Shown: piece after piece, positions 37,205-45,571 of the stretch | Numbering within the stretch: the first letter of the stretch is position 1 | Layout of the letters: each line of letters starts with the position of its first letter | From: JABDJZ01 sp047611125 | GTDB lineage: Bacteria > Bacteroidota > Rhodothermia > Rhodothermales > UBA10348 | DNA: 64,000 nucleotides | Reading direction: 5' to 3' | Assembly (NCBI GenBank): GCA_047611125.1 | Contig: JBLFXH010000001.1 | Span: 1 to 64,000 of the forward strand | Program-made: the position numbers and the translations under genes | Notes under the pieces: model-generated | Told to the model about the DNA's origin: nothing | The model's input: the letters and a program-made list of their open reading frames with translations, nothing else | The model's database searches: none

Positions 37205-37347
37205 GGGGTACGTCCCGGTTGATTCAAGCTGAGAAAGGTACACACAGGAACACCCACCCACCCTCCTTCGGGCGACAAGTATACGCGAATGGTCGAACGT
37301 AGGCTGTAGGCGGATTTCTGCGACGTCTCACAGCCCCGGGGGCAGCC

Positions 37348-38079
37348 TCAGGATGGGACGGCGGACTCGATCAGGCCTTCCGCCACGTCCTCGCCCAGGT
37401 ACCTGTCTATGAGCCAGTGGGCCAGGTAGATCAACGGCGTAATCACGATGGCCACCAAGAACTTGTACCCGTAGTTGAACAGTGTGATGGCAATGATGAC
37501 CTGCAGGGTCATTTCGCCATAGAAGGCCACAAACAGGACGACAAAAGTGTCGATGAACTGTGATCCGAACGTGGATCCTGTGGCCCGAAGCCAGAGGTGC
37601 TTCCCCTGGGTCTTCTTCCTCAACCAGTGAAACAGGGAAATATCGGCAAGCTGGCCAAGCAGGTAGGCTACAAGGCTACCCAGAATGATGCGGCCGGAAG
37701 CCCCAAAGACGGTATCAAAAGCCTCGCCTGGCACCGGAGAGATCGATGCGGTAGGCACCGCCATGGCAGCCTTGATGATGGCAAACTCGAAGATGATCAT
37801 GACCACGCCCAGGTAGGTCACAAACTTGATCCCCTCTTTCCCGAAGTACTCGTTGAGAAGGTCAGTGATTATGAAGGTCACCGGAAACGCGATCACGCCG
37901 GCCGTCATTACGACCTCGGTAAAGTCCTGCCCCAGGATGGAAAGGGTAAAGGGGAGTTGAACCACCGTGAAAAACTTGGAGGCGGTGGCCTCCGCTACTA
38001 CCAACGCGGTAATGAAGATTGCCGCGCAAATCACATAGAGCTTCTGAGGACGGGAGAGTCGGAAGGTCGTCGCTGACAT
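37348..38079 (-). CDS. Queuosine precursor transporter-like (VUT/YhhQ family) membrane protein
   Basis: A 243-residue protein with about six membrane spans. The family signature FPVTFIITDLLNEYFGKEG (loop D-L-L-N-E) is clear, along with GSLVAYLLGQLADI and RATGSTFGSQFIDTFVV. YhhQ-type proteins import preQ0/preQ1 for tRNA queuosine synthesis. It lies three bases after the MarR stop on the same strand, so the two form an operon and the regulator may control uptake. Confidence 0.88.
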   Translation of the reverse strand: MSATTFRLSRPQKLYVICAAIFITALVVAEATASKFFTVVQLPFTLSILGQDFTEVVMTAGVIAFPVTFIITDLLNEYFGKEGIKFVTYLGVVMIIFEFAIIKAAMAVPTASISPVPGEAFDTVFGASGRIILGSLVAYLLGQLADISLFHWLRKKTQGKHLWLRATGSTFGSQFIDTFVVLFVAFYGEMTLQVIIAITLFNYGYKFLVAIVITPLIYLAHWLIDRYLGEDVAEGLIESAVPS

Positions 38080-38082
38080 GCC

Positions 38083-38547
38083 TTAGCCCACCTGATCGGC
38101 GCGAAGCCGCTCTAGCAGTGAACTGAGCGCCAGAAGCTCCTCACCGTCTAGGTGACGGGCCACCCGAGTCTGCATCTGAGAGACCTCAGGGTCCATTTGC
38201 TCCAAGAGTGTCTTGCCGGTGTCCGTGATCCCAACTTCCACGACGCGGCGGTCACTCAGGGATCGCGCCCGTTCAATGTGCCCGGCTGCCTCGAGTCTGT
38301 TAAGCAGTCTGGTTACATCTGGAGTCCGGTCAAGAAGGCGACCGCCGATGTCACTGCACGTCATGCGGGCCGGATCGGCTCCCCGTAGGATCCGGAGTAC
38401 GTTGTACTGGGCCGGCGTCAGGCCGTAGGCGCCCATTGTGCCTGCCAGAATCGAGGTGATCCAGGAATTGGTCACCATGATATCGAACATCGCCCGCTGG
38501 CTAACATCGACGATACGTTCCTGCTTGATCAGTTCCTCAAGTCGCAT
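38083..38547 (-). CDS. MarR-family transcriptional regulator
   Basis: A 154-residue winged-helix regulator. The N-terminal helices lead to the wHTH at about residues 40-105: LTPAQYNVLRILRGADPARMTCSDIGGRLLDRTPDVTRLLNRLEAAGHIERARSLSDRRVVEVGITDTG, with DRR in the wing, as in MarR proteins. The C-terminal helix region would form the dimer interface. The gene precedes the transporter gene by three bases. A 14-bp palindrome at 38560-38573 just upstream is a likely autoregulatory operator. Confidence 0.9.
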   Translation of the reverse strand: MRLEELIKQERIVDVSQRAMFDIMVTNSWITSILAGTMGAYGLTPAQYNVLRILRGADPARMTCSDIGGRLLDRTPDVTRLLNRLEAAGHIERARSLSDRRVVEVGITDTGKTLLEQMDPEVSQMQTRVARHLDGEELLALSSLLERLRADQVG

Positions 38548-38559
38548 GTTCTGACGGAT

Positions 38560-38573
38560 GTTGTTAGAACAAC
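38560..38573. promoter_or_regulatory. Candidate MarR operator palindrome
   Basis: GTTGTT-AG-AACAAC is a perfect 6+6 bp inverted repeat with a 2-base centre. It lies 13 bp upstream of the marR start codon and ends just before the phoR stop. Its size and place are typical of an autoregulatory MarR operator. The stem is too short and T-poor for a terminator. Confidence 0.55.
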
Positions 38574-38574
38574 C

Positions 38575-39594
38575 TTAACCGACGTTCGGCCCGCGCGTTC
38601 CGGGCACTCCCGTGCTCAGCGGCAGCATGAAGGAGAAGGTGGAGCCGATGCCTTCCCGACTCTCGACTAGTAGCGTTCGGTCGTGGGCAGCAAGAATATG
38701 CTTGACAATGGCGAGGCCCAGGCCGGTGCCCCCTTGCGATCGTGACCGGCTCTTGTCCACTCGGAAGAAACGCTCCGTGATCCGTGGGATCAGGTCTTTA
38801 GGAATACCTATGCCATCGTCCGTGACGGAAATTTTCGCCTCAGCACCGGCTTTCTGGGCCTCAAGCGTGACGACTCCCTCCTCATTGTTGTACTTGATGG
38901 CATTCTCCATCAGGTTCACGATGACCTGTCTGAGGTGCTCTCGATCCCCCACCACATATGGGAGATCTGCGGGGATCTTGGCAGCAAGCCTCACGAGCTC
39001 TCGCGAGGCAATGGGCTCGAGTGATTCAACGATTTCCTGCACCAAGTCCCCCATGGAGAACTGTACGGGACACATGCGGAGTTCGCCTTGCTCAATGCGG
39101 GCAATCTCGCCCAGATCCCGAGCCAGGTGATCCAGTCGATCGGCGTTCCGGAGAATTCTATCGACGAACTTTCGATTCACCTCCGGGTCCTCCAAGGCGC
39201 CTCCTTCCAGCGTTTCAGCAAATCCCCGGATGGCGAAGATGGGCGTCTTGAGTTCGTGGGAGACGTTGCCTATGAAGTCTCGTCGGTAGTCCTCCATTCG
39301 GCGGAGCTCCGTCATTTCACGTTCGAGCACCTGGCCCGTCCGGAAAACCTGCCGCACCATGTCGTTCAATTCGTCGCCACGCGGCAGATGGGCGTCCTTT
39401 AGGTTCTCGAACCGGCTGTGCCGGATTTGTCGCAGTAGCGTACGGCCCAGGGCGAGCCGCCGTGTCACGAGTCGGCCGGACACCCAGTACGTCAGGGCAA
39501 AGACCAGCAGAGGCGTCAGGATCAACAAGGGGAGCAGCCAGGGCCCCGGTCCCGACAGCACACGGGCCAGGCCGACGAGCGCCGCCGACAGCAC
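38575..39594 (-). CDS. phoR: PhoR-like sensor histidine kinase with almost no periplasmic domain
   Basis: A 339-residue kinase. The catalytic core is typical: H box NVSHELKTP with His113, N box NLMENAIKYN, G1 DDGIGIP, F box FFRVD and G2 GGTGLGLAIV. The N-terminal sensor is only about 40 residues, with one or two spans separated by a turn, so there is no extracellular sensing domain. The first plausible start is GTG 39594; the frame is open about 95 bp further back without ATG, GTG or TTG. It sits directly downstream of the OmpR-type regulator gene on the same strand. PhoR is inferred from this pairing. Another OmpR-type sensor is possible. Confidence 0.8.
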   Translation of the reverse strand: MLSAALVGLARVLSGPGPWLLPLLILTPLLVFALTYWVSGRLVTRRLALGRTLLRQIRHSRFENLKDAHLPRGDELNDMVRQVFRTGQVLEREMTELRRMEDYRRDFIGNVSHELKTPIFAIRGFAETLEGGALEDPEVNRKFVDRILRNADRLDHLARDLGEIARIEQGELRMCPVQFSMGDLVQEIVESLEPIASRELVRLAAKIPADLPYVVGDREHLRQVIVNLMENAIKYNNEEGVVTLEAQKAGAEAKISVTDDGIGIPKDLIPRITERFFRVDKSRSRSQGGTGLGLAIVKHILAAHDRTLLVESREGIGSTFSFMLPLSTGVPGTRGPNVG

Positions 39595-39652
39595 CGCAGG
39601 AGGCCAGGCCAGCTTGAGGGAAATTCTGCTGAGTCTGCCCAGAGGGCGCTTG

Positions 39653-40357
39653 TCAGGCTCGGAACCGATAACCCACCCCCTTGACCGTTTCTATCATGTC
39701 TTCGCCCACCTTCTCTCGAATCTTACGGATGTGCACGTCCACCGTTCGGTCCACCACAAAGACATCCAGGCCCCAGACCTCGTCCAGGAGTTGCTGTCGG
39801 GAATAGACGCGACCCGGGTTGCCGGCAAGGAATCGGAGAAGCTCGAATTCCTTTCTTGGCAGGTGGAGAGGATCCTCTTGGCCTTCCACGTCCACAACAT
39901 ATCGCGATCGATCGATCGTGAGTCCGTAGATGCGGACGAGGTGGGGAGTGCCTGAGGCATGCTCGGCACTACGATCTGAACTACCGTCCGCACTACGCAG
40001 TGAGGCCTTGACCTGGCTCATCAGAACCGGTATCGAGATGGGCTTCGTCAGATAGATATCCGCACCGCCATCCAGCCCCTGGACGTGGTTGTTCTCTTCG
40101 CTTCGCGCCGTCAACATCACGATGGGCGTGTTCTTGAGAGCCGGGTGCTCGCGCATCCGCCGACAGGCCTCAAGACCATCCATGCGAGGCATCATGACAT
40201 CGAGAATGATCAGGTCAGGAACGTGCTGGGAGGCCGAAAGAACGGCCTCTACACCATCACACGCCTGCGTCACCTCGAAACCTTCCTTCTCGAGGTTATA
40301 CCGGAGCAGGTCAATAATGTCGTCTTCATCGTCGACGACGAGAATGCGTTGCGGCAT
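39653..40357 (-). CDS. phoB: OmpR/PhoB-family response regulator
   Basis: A 234-residue regulator. The receiver has the acidic pocket VVDDEDD at 8-13, the phosphorylated Asp53 in IILDVMMPRMDG, a Thr switch in VMLTARS and Lys in YLTKPIS. The C-terminal winged helix (about 135-234) carries LHLPRKEFELLRFLAGNPGRVYSRQQLLDEVWG and VDVHIRKIREKV...VKGVGYRF. It is followed within 58 bp by the histidine kinase. PhoB is the best match by domain order and by the PhoR-like partner. No clear Pho box is seen in the 130-bp gap upstream. Confidence 0.85.
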   Translation of the reverse strand: MPQRILVVDDEDDIIDLLRYNLEKEGFEVTQACDGVEAVLSASQHVPDLIILDVMMPRMDGLEACRRMREHPALKNTPIVMLTARSEENNHVQGLDGGADIYLTKPISIPVLMSQVKASLRSADGSSDRSAEHASGTPHLVRIYGLTIDRSRYVVDVEGQEDPLHLPRKEFELLRFLAGNPGRVYSRQQLLDEVWGLDVFVVDRTVDVHIRKIREKVGEDMIETVKGVGYRFRA

Positions 40358-40487
40358 AGAATCACCCTAACGTGAACCCCAAAGCTAAGTGAAGCCCGTT
40401 ACCTCAGTATTACCATTGCAAGCCCAATCCTTGGGCGGTCTTGAAGAATGACCTTGACTACCTTTCCGCTTCACCAATCCTGGAATC

Positions 40488-41654
40488 ATGGCTGAAGGTC
40501 GAAAACTCAGATACGGAATGGTTGGGGGAGGCCCCGGCGCATTCATTGGTGCGGTTCACAGGATGGCCGCTGCGCTGGACGGCTCGATGGATCTTGTCGC
40601 GGGCGCCTTCTCGTCGAGCGCAGAAAAGTCCCACCAACAGGGCCGGGAATTGCGCCTGGACCCCGATCGGGTCTACGACAATTACCAAGCCATGGCAGAA
40701 GCCGAGGCGGCTCGAGAGGATGGGATCGACTTTGTGTCCATCGTGACGCCGAACCATGTTCATTTTGGTGCGGCCAAGGCGTTCATCGAACGCGGGATCC
40801 ATGTGATCTGCGACAAGCCGATGACGAACACGCTGGAGGATGCCGAAGAGCTATGCCGGTTGGTGGCCGAGCACAATGTGATCTTCGCCCTGACACACAA
40901 CTACACCGGCTATCCGATGGTCAAGGAGGCCCGGGATTTGGTGGCTTCAGGCCGACTGGGCCAGATTCGGAAGATCGTGGTGGAGTATCCACAGGGATGG
41001 CTCGCGGAGCTCATTGAGGAGACCGGTCAGAAACAGGCAGCCTGGCGCACCGATCCCGCGCGTGCAGGCGTCTCATCGGCCATGGGGGACATCGGTTCGC
41101 ATGCCGAGAATTTGGCCCGCTACATCACTGGACTCGAGATGGAGGAGATGCACGCAGATCTCTCCACACTGGTGCCGGGGCGCCAGTTGGAGGATGACGG
41201 AAACATCCTCGTCCACTACCGGGGCGGTGCCCGCGGCATTCTCTACGCCTCCCAGATTTCAGTGGGCGAGGAAAACAACCTTCGGATCCGTGTCTACGGC
41301 ACAAAGGCTTCCCTGGACTGGAAGCAGGAGCACCCGAACTGGCTGCATGTCCGGTATCCGGACCAGCCAGAGCAGATCCTGAAGCGCGGCAACCCTTACC
41401 TCGGAGCGGCGGCCGCCCATGCCACGCGGATTCCTGCGGGTCACCCGGAAGCGTTTCTGGAAGCGTTCGCCAACATCTATCTCATGGCAGGCCGAGCGAT
41501 ATCTGCTCGTATCCGGGGTGTTGACCCGGACCCATTGGACCTGGACTTTCCAACTGCCCAGGATGGAGCCATCGGCGTGCACTTCATTCACACCGCCGTC
41601 CGAAGCAGCCGGGAGCGCGCGTGGGTGAATGCCGCCTATACACCGCCGGCCTGA
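40488..41654 (+). CDS. Gfo/Idh/MocA-family oxidoreductase
   Basis: A 388-residue NAD(P)-dependent oxidoreductase. The Rossmann motif YGMVGGGPGAFIGAVHRMAA opens the protein. The catalytic region CDKPMTNT near 107-114 is the D-K-P variant of the family E-K-P, and GDIGSHAENLARYITG gives the D-x-x-x-H segment. The family acts on sugars and inositols. The adjacent isomerase-type TIM barrel suggests a sugar or inositol catabolic pair. Divergent from the phoB gene with a 130-bp gap between starts. Confidence 0.9.
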   Translation: MAEGRKLRYGMVGGGPGAFIGAVHRMAAALDGSMDLVAGAFSSSAEKSHQQGRELRLDPDRVYDNYQAMAEAEAAREDGIDFVSIVTPNHVHFGAAKAFIERGIHVICDKPMTNTLEDAEELCRLVAEHNVIFALTHNYTGYPMVKEARDLVASGRLGQIRKIVVEYPQGWLAELIEETGQKQAAWRTDPARAGVSSAMGDIGSHAENLARYITGLEMEEMHADLSTLVPGRQLEDDGNILVHYRGGARGILYASQISVGEENNLRIRVYGTKASLDWKQEHPNWLHVRYPDQPEQILKRGNPYLGAAAAHATRIPAGHPEAFLEAFANIYLMAGRAISARIRGVDPDPLDLDFPTAQDGAIGVHFIHTAVRSSRERAWVNAAYTPPA

Positions 41655-41688
41655 TTTCAACCGACCTCACTCTTCAATCGTTCTAGCC

Positions 41689-42690
41689 ATGTCTCGTCCT
41701 GTCACTCTGTTTACCGGCCAGTGGGCCGACCTCCCACTCGAAACACTGGCCGAAATGGCGGCGGAGTTCGGGTATGACGGACTCGAACTAGCGTGTTGGG
41801 GCGATCATTTCGACGTCCAGCGGGCGCTGTCGGAAGACGGGTACTGCCAGGGCAGGCTTGACCTGCTGGCGCGTCACGGCCTGACCGTACACTCGATTTC
41901 CAACCATCTGGTCGGCCAAGCGGTCTGCGACAACATCGACGAACGGCACAAGTCGATTCTGCCCGCTCATGTCTGGGGGGACGGCGAGCCCGAGGGCGTC
42001 AGAGCCCGGGCAGCAGAAGAGATGAAGGACACCGCCCGAGCCGCCGCACGACTCGGCGTCAAAGTGGTAAACGGGTTCACTGGCTCCAGTATCTGGCACC
42101 TCGTCTACTCCTTCCCGCCAGTCACGCCGGGTATGATTGACGATGGCTTTTCAGACTTCGCCGATCGCTGGAACCCCATCCTGGACGTCTTTGACCACGA
42201 AGGCGTGCGATTCGCGCTGGAGGTACACCCGACGGAGATTGCCTTCGACATCGGCTCAGCGGAGCGGGCGCTTGCAGCCATCGACAATCGGCCTGCGTTC
42301 GGGTTCAACTACGACCCGAGTCATTTCGGATATCAGGGAGTCGACTATGTGGGCTTCATCGACCGATTCGGCGATAGGATCTACCACGTTCACATGAAGG
42401 ATGTCTGGTGGTCGTCCAATCATTCCGAAGTCGGTGTCTTTGGCGGACATACGGAATTTGGCGATCGTCGTCGCTTCTGGGATTTCCGATCCCTGGGCCG
42501 CGGGTCCATCGACTTCGAAGAGATCATTCGAGCACTGAACCGAGTCGGTTATCAGGGACCCCTCTCCGTGGAGTGGGAGGATTCGGGTATGGATCGTGAG
42601 CATGGCGCTGCCGAGGCCTGTGACTTCGTACGCGCCATGGACTTCGCGCCGTCAACCGTGGCGTTTGACGCTGCGTTCGATAAAGACTGA
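41689..42690 (+). CDS. Sugar phosphate isomerase/epimerase-like TIM-barrel protein
   Basis: Start at ATG 41689; the frame is open to 41629 inside the previous gene. The 333-residue product has xylose-isomerase-like/AP-endonuclease-2-type metal motifs: EFGYDGLELACWGDHFD, RFALEVHPTEIAFD, NYDPSHFGYQG, IYHVHMKDVWW and LSVEWEDSGMD. These Glu/His/Asp residues match the divalent-metal site of sugar and inosose epimerases/isomerases. It lies 34 bp after the Gfo/Idh oxidoreductase and probably catalyses the partner step. The substrate is not identifiable. Confidence 0.85.
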   Translation: MSRPVTLFTGQWADLPLETLAEMAAEFGYDGLELACWGDHFDVQRALSEDGYCQGRLDLLARHGLTVHSISNHLVGQAVCDNIDERHKSILPAHVWGDGEPEGVRARAAEEMKDTARAAARLGVKVVNGFTGSSIWHLVYSFPPVTPGMIDDGFSDFADRWNPILDVFDHEGVRFALEVHPTEIAFDIGSAERALAAIDNRPAFGFNYDPSHFGYQGVDYVGFIDRFGDRIYHVHMKDVWWSSNHSEVGVFGGHTEFGDRRRFWDFRSLGRGSIDFEEIIRALNRVGYQGPLSVEWEDSGMDREHGAAEACDFVRAMDFAPSTVAFDAAFDKD

Positions 42691-42815
42691 AGGTTGGGTC
42701 ACGCCCTATGCGCTGGCGGCCCTTCCGTCCATCCCACGAGGCGGCGCTAGTCATTGCGTCCCTGGCCGGTGAGCCGTATCTGGTTGGACCCTGAACCCAA
42801 TCTCCTCTGTGGCCC

Positions 42816-44438
42816 ATGGAAGTCTCCCGTCGCACCCGCGTTGCCCGACTGAGCGAACTCGCTGACCGTGAACCAACCTATGCCCTTGCCGAGGGCGTGG
42901 ACCTGGTTGTGGTCCTCACAGACGGAGAGGTATCTGTTCTGTACGGCCGATGCCTTCATCGCGGAGCGCTCCTGTCCGACGGTCACGTGGTCGGAGACGA
43001 CCTGATTTGTGGGCTGCATAACTGGGATTACCGCATCGCTACGGGGGTTTCGGCCTACAACAATGACGAAAAACTGGAGCGGTTCACCAGCTTCATCGTC
43101 GGCGATGATGTCTTGGTTGATGCCGATGAAGTTGCCCGCTGGAAGAAGGAGCATCCGCAGCCCTATGAAAGGGACGCCTACCTCGGTCTCTTCCAGGACG
43201 TCCATGGCGCGCCGGAAGAGCCGAATAATGCGCACATCCAGTCTCTGGCCCGGGATGGACTAAGCAAGGTCGGCCACCACGGTCCGGTCTCGGCGATGGG
43301 GATTGCGCTAACCGAGTTGCCCCGGTGGCGAGATATCCAGATTCTGACCGGCCAGTTGGCCACGCGTCCCTTGCTTGACGGTGCTGAGGTCGGGACCGAG
43401 ACGGTCATTGGGCCCGGTGCGAAGCGCCCGTTGCACCTCGATATTCCCATCTTCGTCTCAGACATGAGCTTCGGGGCTCTCAGCGAAGAGTCCAAGATTG
43501 CGCTCTCGAAGGGAGCTGAGCTTGCAGGCACCGGTATATGCTCCGGCGAGGGCGGCATGTTGCCAGAAGAGCAGGAGGCCAACAGTCGATATTTCTATGA
43601 GCTAGCCTCCGCAAAATTCGGATGGGACCTCCAAAAGGTGGCCAAGTGCCAGGCCTTTCACTTCAAAGGAGGCCAGGGCGCAAAGACCGGCACCGGCGGG
43701 CATCTTCCGGGCGAAAAGGTAGTCGGGAAGATCGCGGAGGTACGGGGCCTGGAGCCCGGTCAACCAGCCATTAGTCCAGCCGTATTTCCCGACCTGGCAA
43801 CTGTCGAGGACTTCCGGGAGGTGGCAGCGGAGGTTCGTGAGGTGACCGGCGGCGTACCCATCGGGTTCAAACTGTCCGCGCAACACATCGAAGACGATAT
43901 CGACTTCGCCCTGGAGATCGGGGTGGACTACATCATTCTGGACGGCCGAGGCGGTGGTACCGGGGCGGCACCCGAGGTCTTCAAGCAGAATATCTCAGTT
44001 CCAACCATCCCGGCCTTGGCGCGCGCACGGCGGCATCTTGATGCGCGATCCGCCAAAGACGTCACGCTGGTGATCACGGGAGGCCTGCGGACGGAGGCGG
44101 ACTTCGTAAAGGCCCTGGCCTTGGGAGCCGATGCGGTGGCCATCTCCAATTCGGCCCTTCAGGCCATTGGTTGCCTGGGCATGCGGGCCTGTCACACCAA
44201 CAACTGCCCGGTCGGAATCGCCACCCAGAAGGAGCATCTCCGCGCCCGGCTTGAGATCATCAAGTCGGCGCACCGGCTGAAGAACTGGTTTGCTGCCACG
44301 GTCGAGTTGATGGAGGTTCTGGCCCGCGCGTGCGGTCATGACCACATGTCCGGGTTCTCCGCGCGGGACCTCACAACCTGGAGTACAGAGATGGCAGCGC
44401 TGTCCGGAGTCAAGTTTTCCGGAGTGGGCAAGGCCTGA
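42816..44438 (+). CDS. Rieske [2Fe-2S] domain fused to a glutamate synthase-type FMN domain
   Basis: A 540-residue cytoplasmic protein. Residues 1-105 form a Rieske domain with Cys46, His48, Cys65 and His68 (CLH...CGLHNW) for a [2Fe-2S] cluster. After a linker, residues about 160-540 form a glutamate-synthase central FMN-type barrel: PIFVSDMSFGALS, SGEGGMLPEEQ, KGGQGAKTGTGGHLPG, LDGRGGGTGAAP and ITGGLRTEADFVKALALGADAV. Cys453, Cys459 and Cys464 (CLGMRACHTNNCPVG) fit the 3Fe-4S cluster. There is no glutamine amidotransferase domain. It may be an FMN oxidoreductase fed by the Rieske centre. The natural substrate is not known from sequence. Confidence 0.88.
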   Translation: MEVSRRTRVARLSELADREPTYALAEGVDLVVVLTDGEVSVLYGRCLHRGALLSDGHVVGDDLICGLHNWDYRIATGVSAYNNDEKLERFTSFIVGDDVLVDADEVARWKKEHPQPYERDAYLGLFQDVHGAPEEPNNAHIQSLARDGLSKVGHHGPVSAMGIALTELPRWRDIQILTGQLATRPLLDGAEVGTETVIGPGAKRPLHLDIPIFVSDMSFGALSEESKIALSKGAELAGTGICSGEGGMLPEEQEANSRYFYELASAKFGWDLQKVAKCQAFHFKGGQGAKTGTGGHLPGEKVVGKIAEVRGLEPGQPAISPAVFPDLATVEDFREVAAEVREVTGGVPIGFKLSAQHIEDDIDFALEIGVDYIILDGRGGGTGAAPEVFKQNISVPTIPALARARRHLDARSAKDVTLVITGGLRTEADFVKALALGADAVAISNSALQAIGCLGMRACHTNNCPVGIATQKEHLRARLEIIKSAHRLKNWFAATVELMEVLARACGHDHMSGFSARDLTTWSTEMAALSGVKFSGVGKA

Positions 44439-44468
44439 CCTCGGTTCCAGAGCTGTCCCAACTCAGGG

Positions 44469-45089
44469 CTACTTCAGTTCCGCCACTCCCCGAGGTGTCC
44501 GAATCCGGGCCACAAGATGGGGCTGTTCGGACAGCTGCACGGTGACGGACAGACCCAGTGAGTCGAGGATTCGGCCGATTCGTTTGGGCTCTGGGTGATG
44601 GATGGTGAGTCCTTCCAGTGACCCCGCGGCAGGTGCCGATTGGGCCGGATGGGGAGACCGGCCCCAATCGATCAGGAAAGGGATTGCGCCTCCTAGTCTG
44701 CCGACGAACGGATCCGAAAGAGTCCATGCCAAGACGCTACCGTCGGGCCTCTTTCGGCTACAGGGTTGAACGGGGCCGAGTGGGGAGATGGCGTTGTCGA
44801 GGGTGCGCTGAATGTCCGGTGCCTTCGCCACCCATGTGAACAGACCCTTTGCGCGTGCGCCCCAAACGTCGGTGAGGCGTCCCCGCGCTGGCGGATCCAG
44901 CGATGGATCTGGCGCGAGTACCTCCAAGTAGGTTTCTGGCCCCAGAGAGAGCAGGGCGTTGTGCGTACCAAAGTCGGGATGACGGCCTCCCGGTACCGGC
45001 TTCACACCCAGAAGCCGCTCAATGTGAGCGATTCCGGCAGCTAAATCGTTAGTCACGTAGACCAAATGGTCAATTTCAGGGATTTCCAT
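44469..45089 (-). CDS. VOC-superfamily glyoxalase-like protein
   Basis: Start placed at ATG 45089, a few residues before the first VOC strand (EIDHLVYVTNDLAAGIAHIERLLG); ATG 45125 is an alternative. The 206-residue product has two halves of the VOC fold, with an early His (IDHLVYV), GTHNALLSLGPETYLEVLAPD, and a second module from about residue 145 (LEGLTIHHPEPKRIGRIL). The pattern resembles glyoxalase-like domain 3 proteins. The chemistry is unknown. Divergent from the HU gene. Confidence 0.78.
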   Translation of the reverse strand: MEIPEIDHLVYVTNDLAAGIAHIERLLGVKPVPGGRHPDFGTHNALLSLGPETYLEVLAPDPSLDPPARGRLTDVWGARAKGLFTWVAKAPDIQRTLDNAISPLGPVQPCSRKRPDGSVLAWTLSDPFVGRLGGAIPFLIDWGRSPHPAQSAPAAGSLEGLTIHHPEPKRIGRILDSLGLSVTVQLSEQPHLVARIRTPRGVAELK

Positions 45090-45154
45090 GGGTGAATTTC
45101 GGGGTTCGGACACCGACTTTTCCATCGAATACCGCGCATCCGCGCAAAAACAGC

Positions 45155-45160
45155 TATACT
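45155..45160 (+). promoter_or_regulatory. Possible -10 element of the HU gene promoter
   Basis: TATACT lies about 37 bp upstream of the HU start and, with the following TG, resembles the Bacteroidota -7 element TAnnTTTG with one mismatch. No convincing upstream element is visible. A transcription start near 45167 would give a 30-base leader. Confidence 0.35.
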
Positions 45161-45196
45161 TGTACCTTCACACCGTTCGCCCAACGAGAAACGAGA

Positions 45197-45490
45197 ATGA
45201 CCAAAACAGAAATGTCCGAGAAGCTGGCCAAGAAGACCGGCTTGTCCAAGGCAAAAGCGGCGGAAGCTGTCAACTGCATCTTTGACACAGACCCAGGGAG
45301 CGGCATCATCGCCGTAGAGCTGGACGCCGGCCGCAGTGTCACCATCCCCGGATTCGGGACGTTTGACACCGCCAACCGCAAGGCTCGCGAAGGACGCAAC
45401 CCGCAGACGGGTGCGACCATTCAGATTGAGGCACGCACGGTGCCGACGTTCAAGGCTGGTAAGGGCCTGAAGGAGCGCGTGCGGGTCTAG
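45197..45490 (+). CDS. HU-family DNA-binding protein
   Basis: Start at ATG 45197 gives a 97-residue nucleoid protein; the upstream frame has no HU sequence. It shows the HU/IHF pattern: MTKTEMSEKLAKKTGLSKAKAAEAVN helices, SVTIPGFGTFDTANRKAREGRNPQTG with the beta-arm Arg/Asn/Pro tip, and a C-terminal VPTFKAGKGLKERV. It binds and bends DNA as a dimer. It is followed at once by a very strong bidirectional hairpin. A few extra residues near NCIFDTDPGSGIIAVEL make it slightly longer than the typical 90. Confidence 0.94.
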   Translation: MTKTEMSEKLAKKTGLSKAKAAEAVNCIFDTDPGSGIIAVELDAGRSVTIPGFGTFDTANRKAREGRNPQTGATIQIEARTVPTFKAGKGLKERVRV

Positions 45491-45501
45491 TCCCAATCGA
45501 C

Positions 45502-45554
45502 CGAAACAGAAAAGGCGGCGCGTCCAATTGGACACGCCGCCTTTTTCTGTTTCG
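45502..45554. terminator. Strong bidirectional terminator between HU and the LVIVD gene
   Basis: A long inverted repeat: CGAAACAGAAAAGGCGGCG on the left pairs with CGCCGCC-TTTTT-CTGTTTCG on the right, with one extra T, enclosing the palindrome GTCCAATTGGAC. The left arm gives an A-run and the right arm a T-run, so it works for both converging transcripts: HU (stop 45490) and LVIVD (stop 45572). Confidence 0.85.
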
Positions 45555-45571
45555 AGCCTTTGGACCGAGAT

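Noticed and set aside
40358..40487. Possible Pho box upstream of the phoB-like gene
   Set aside because: No pair of CTGTCAT-like direct repeats with 4-base spacing is visible in the gap.
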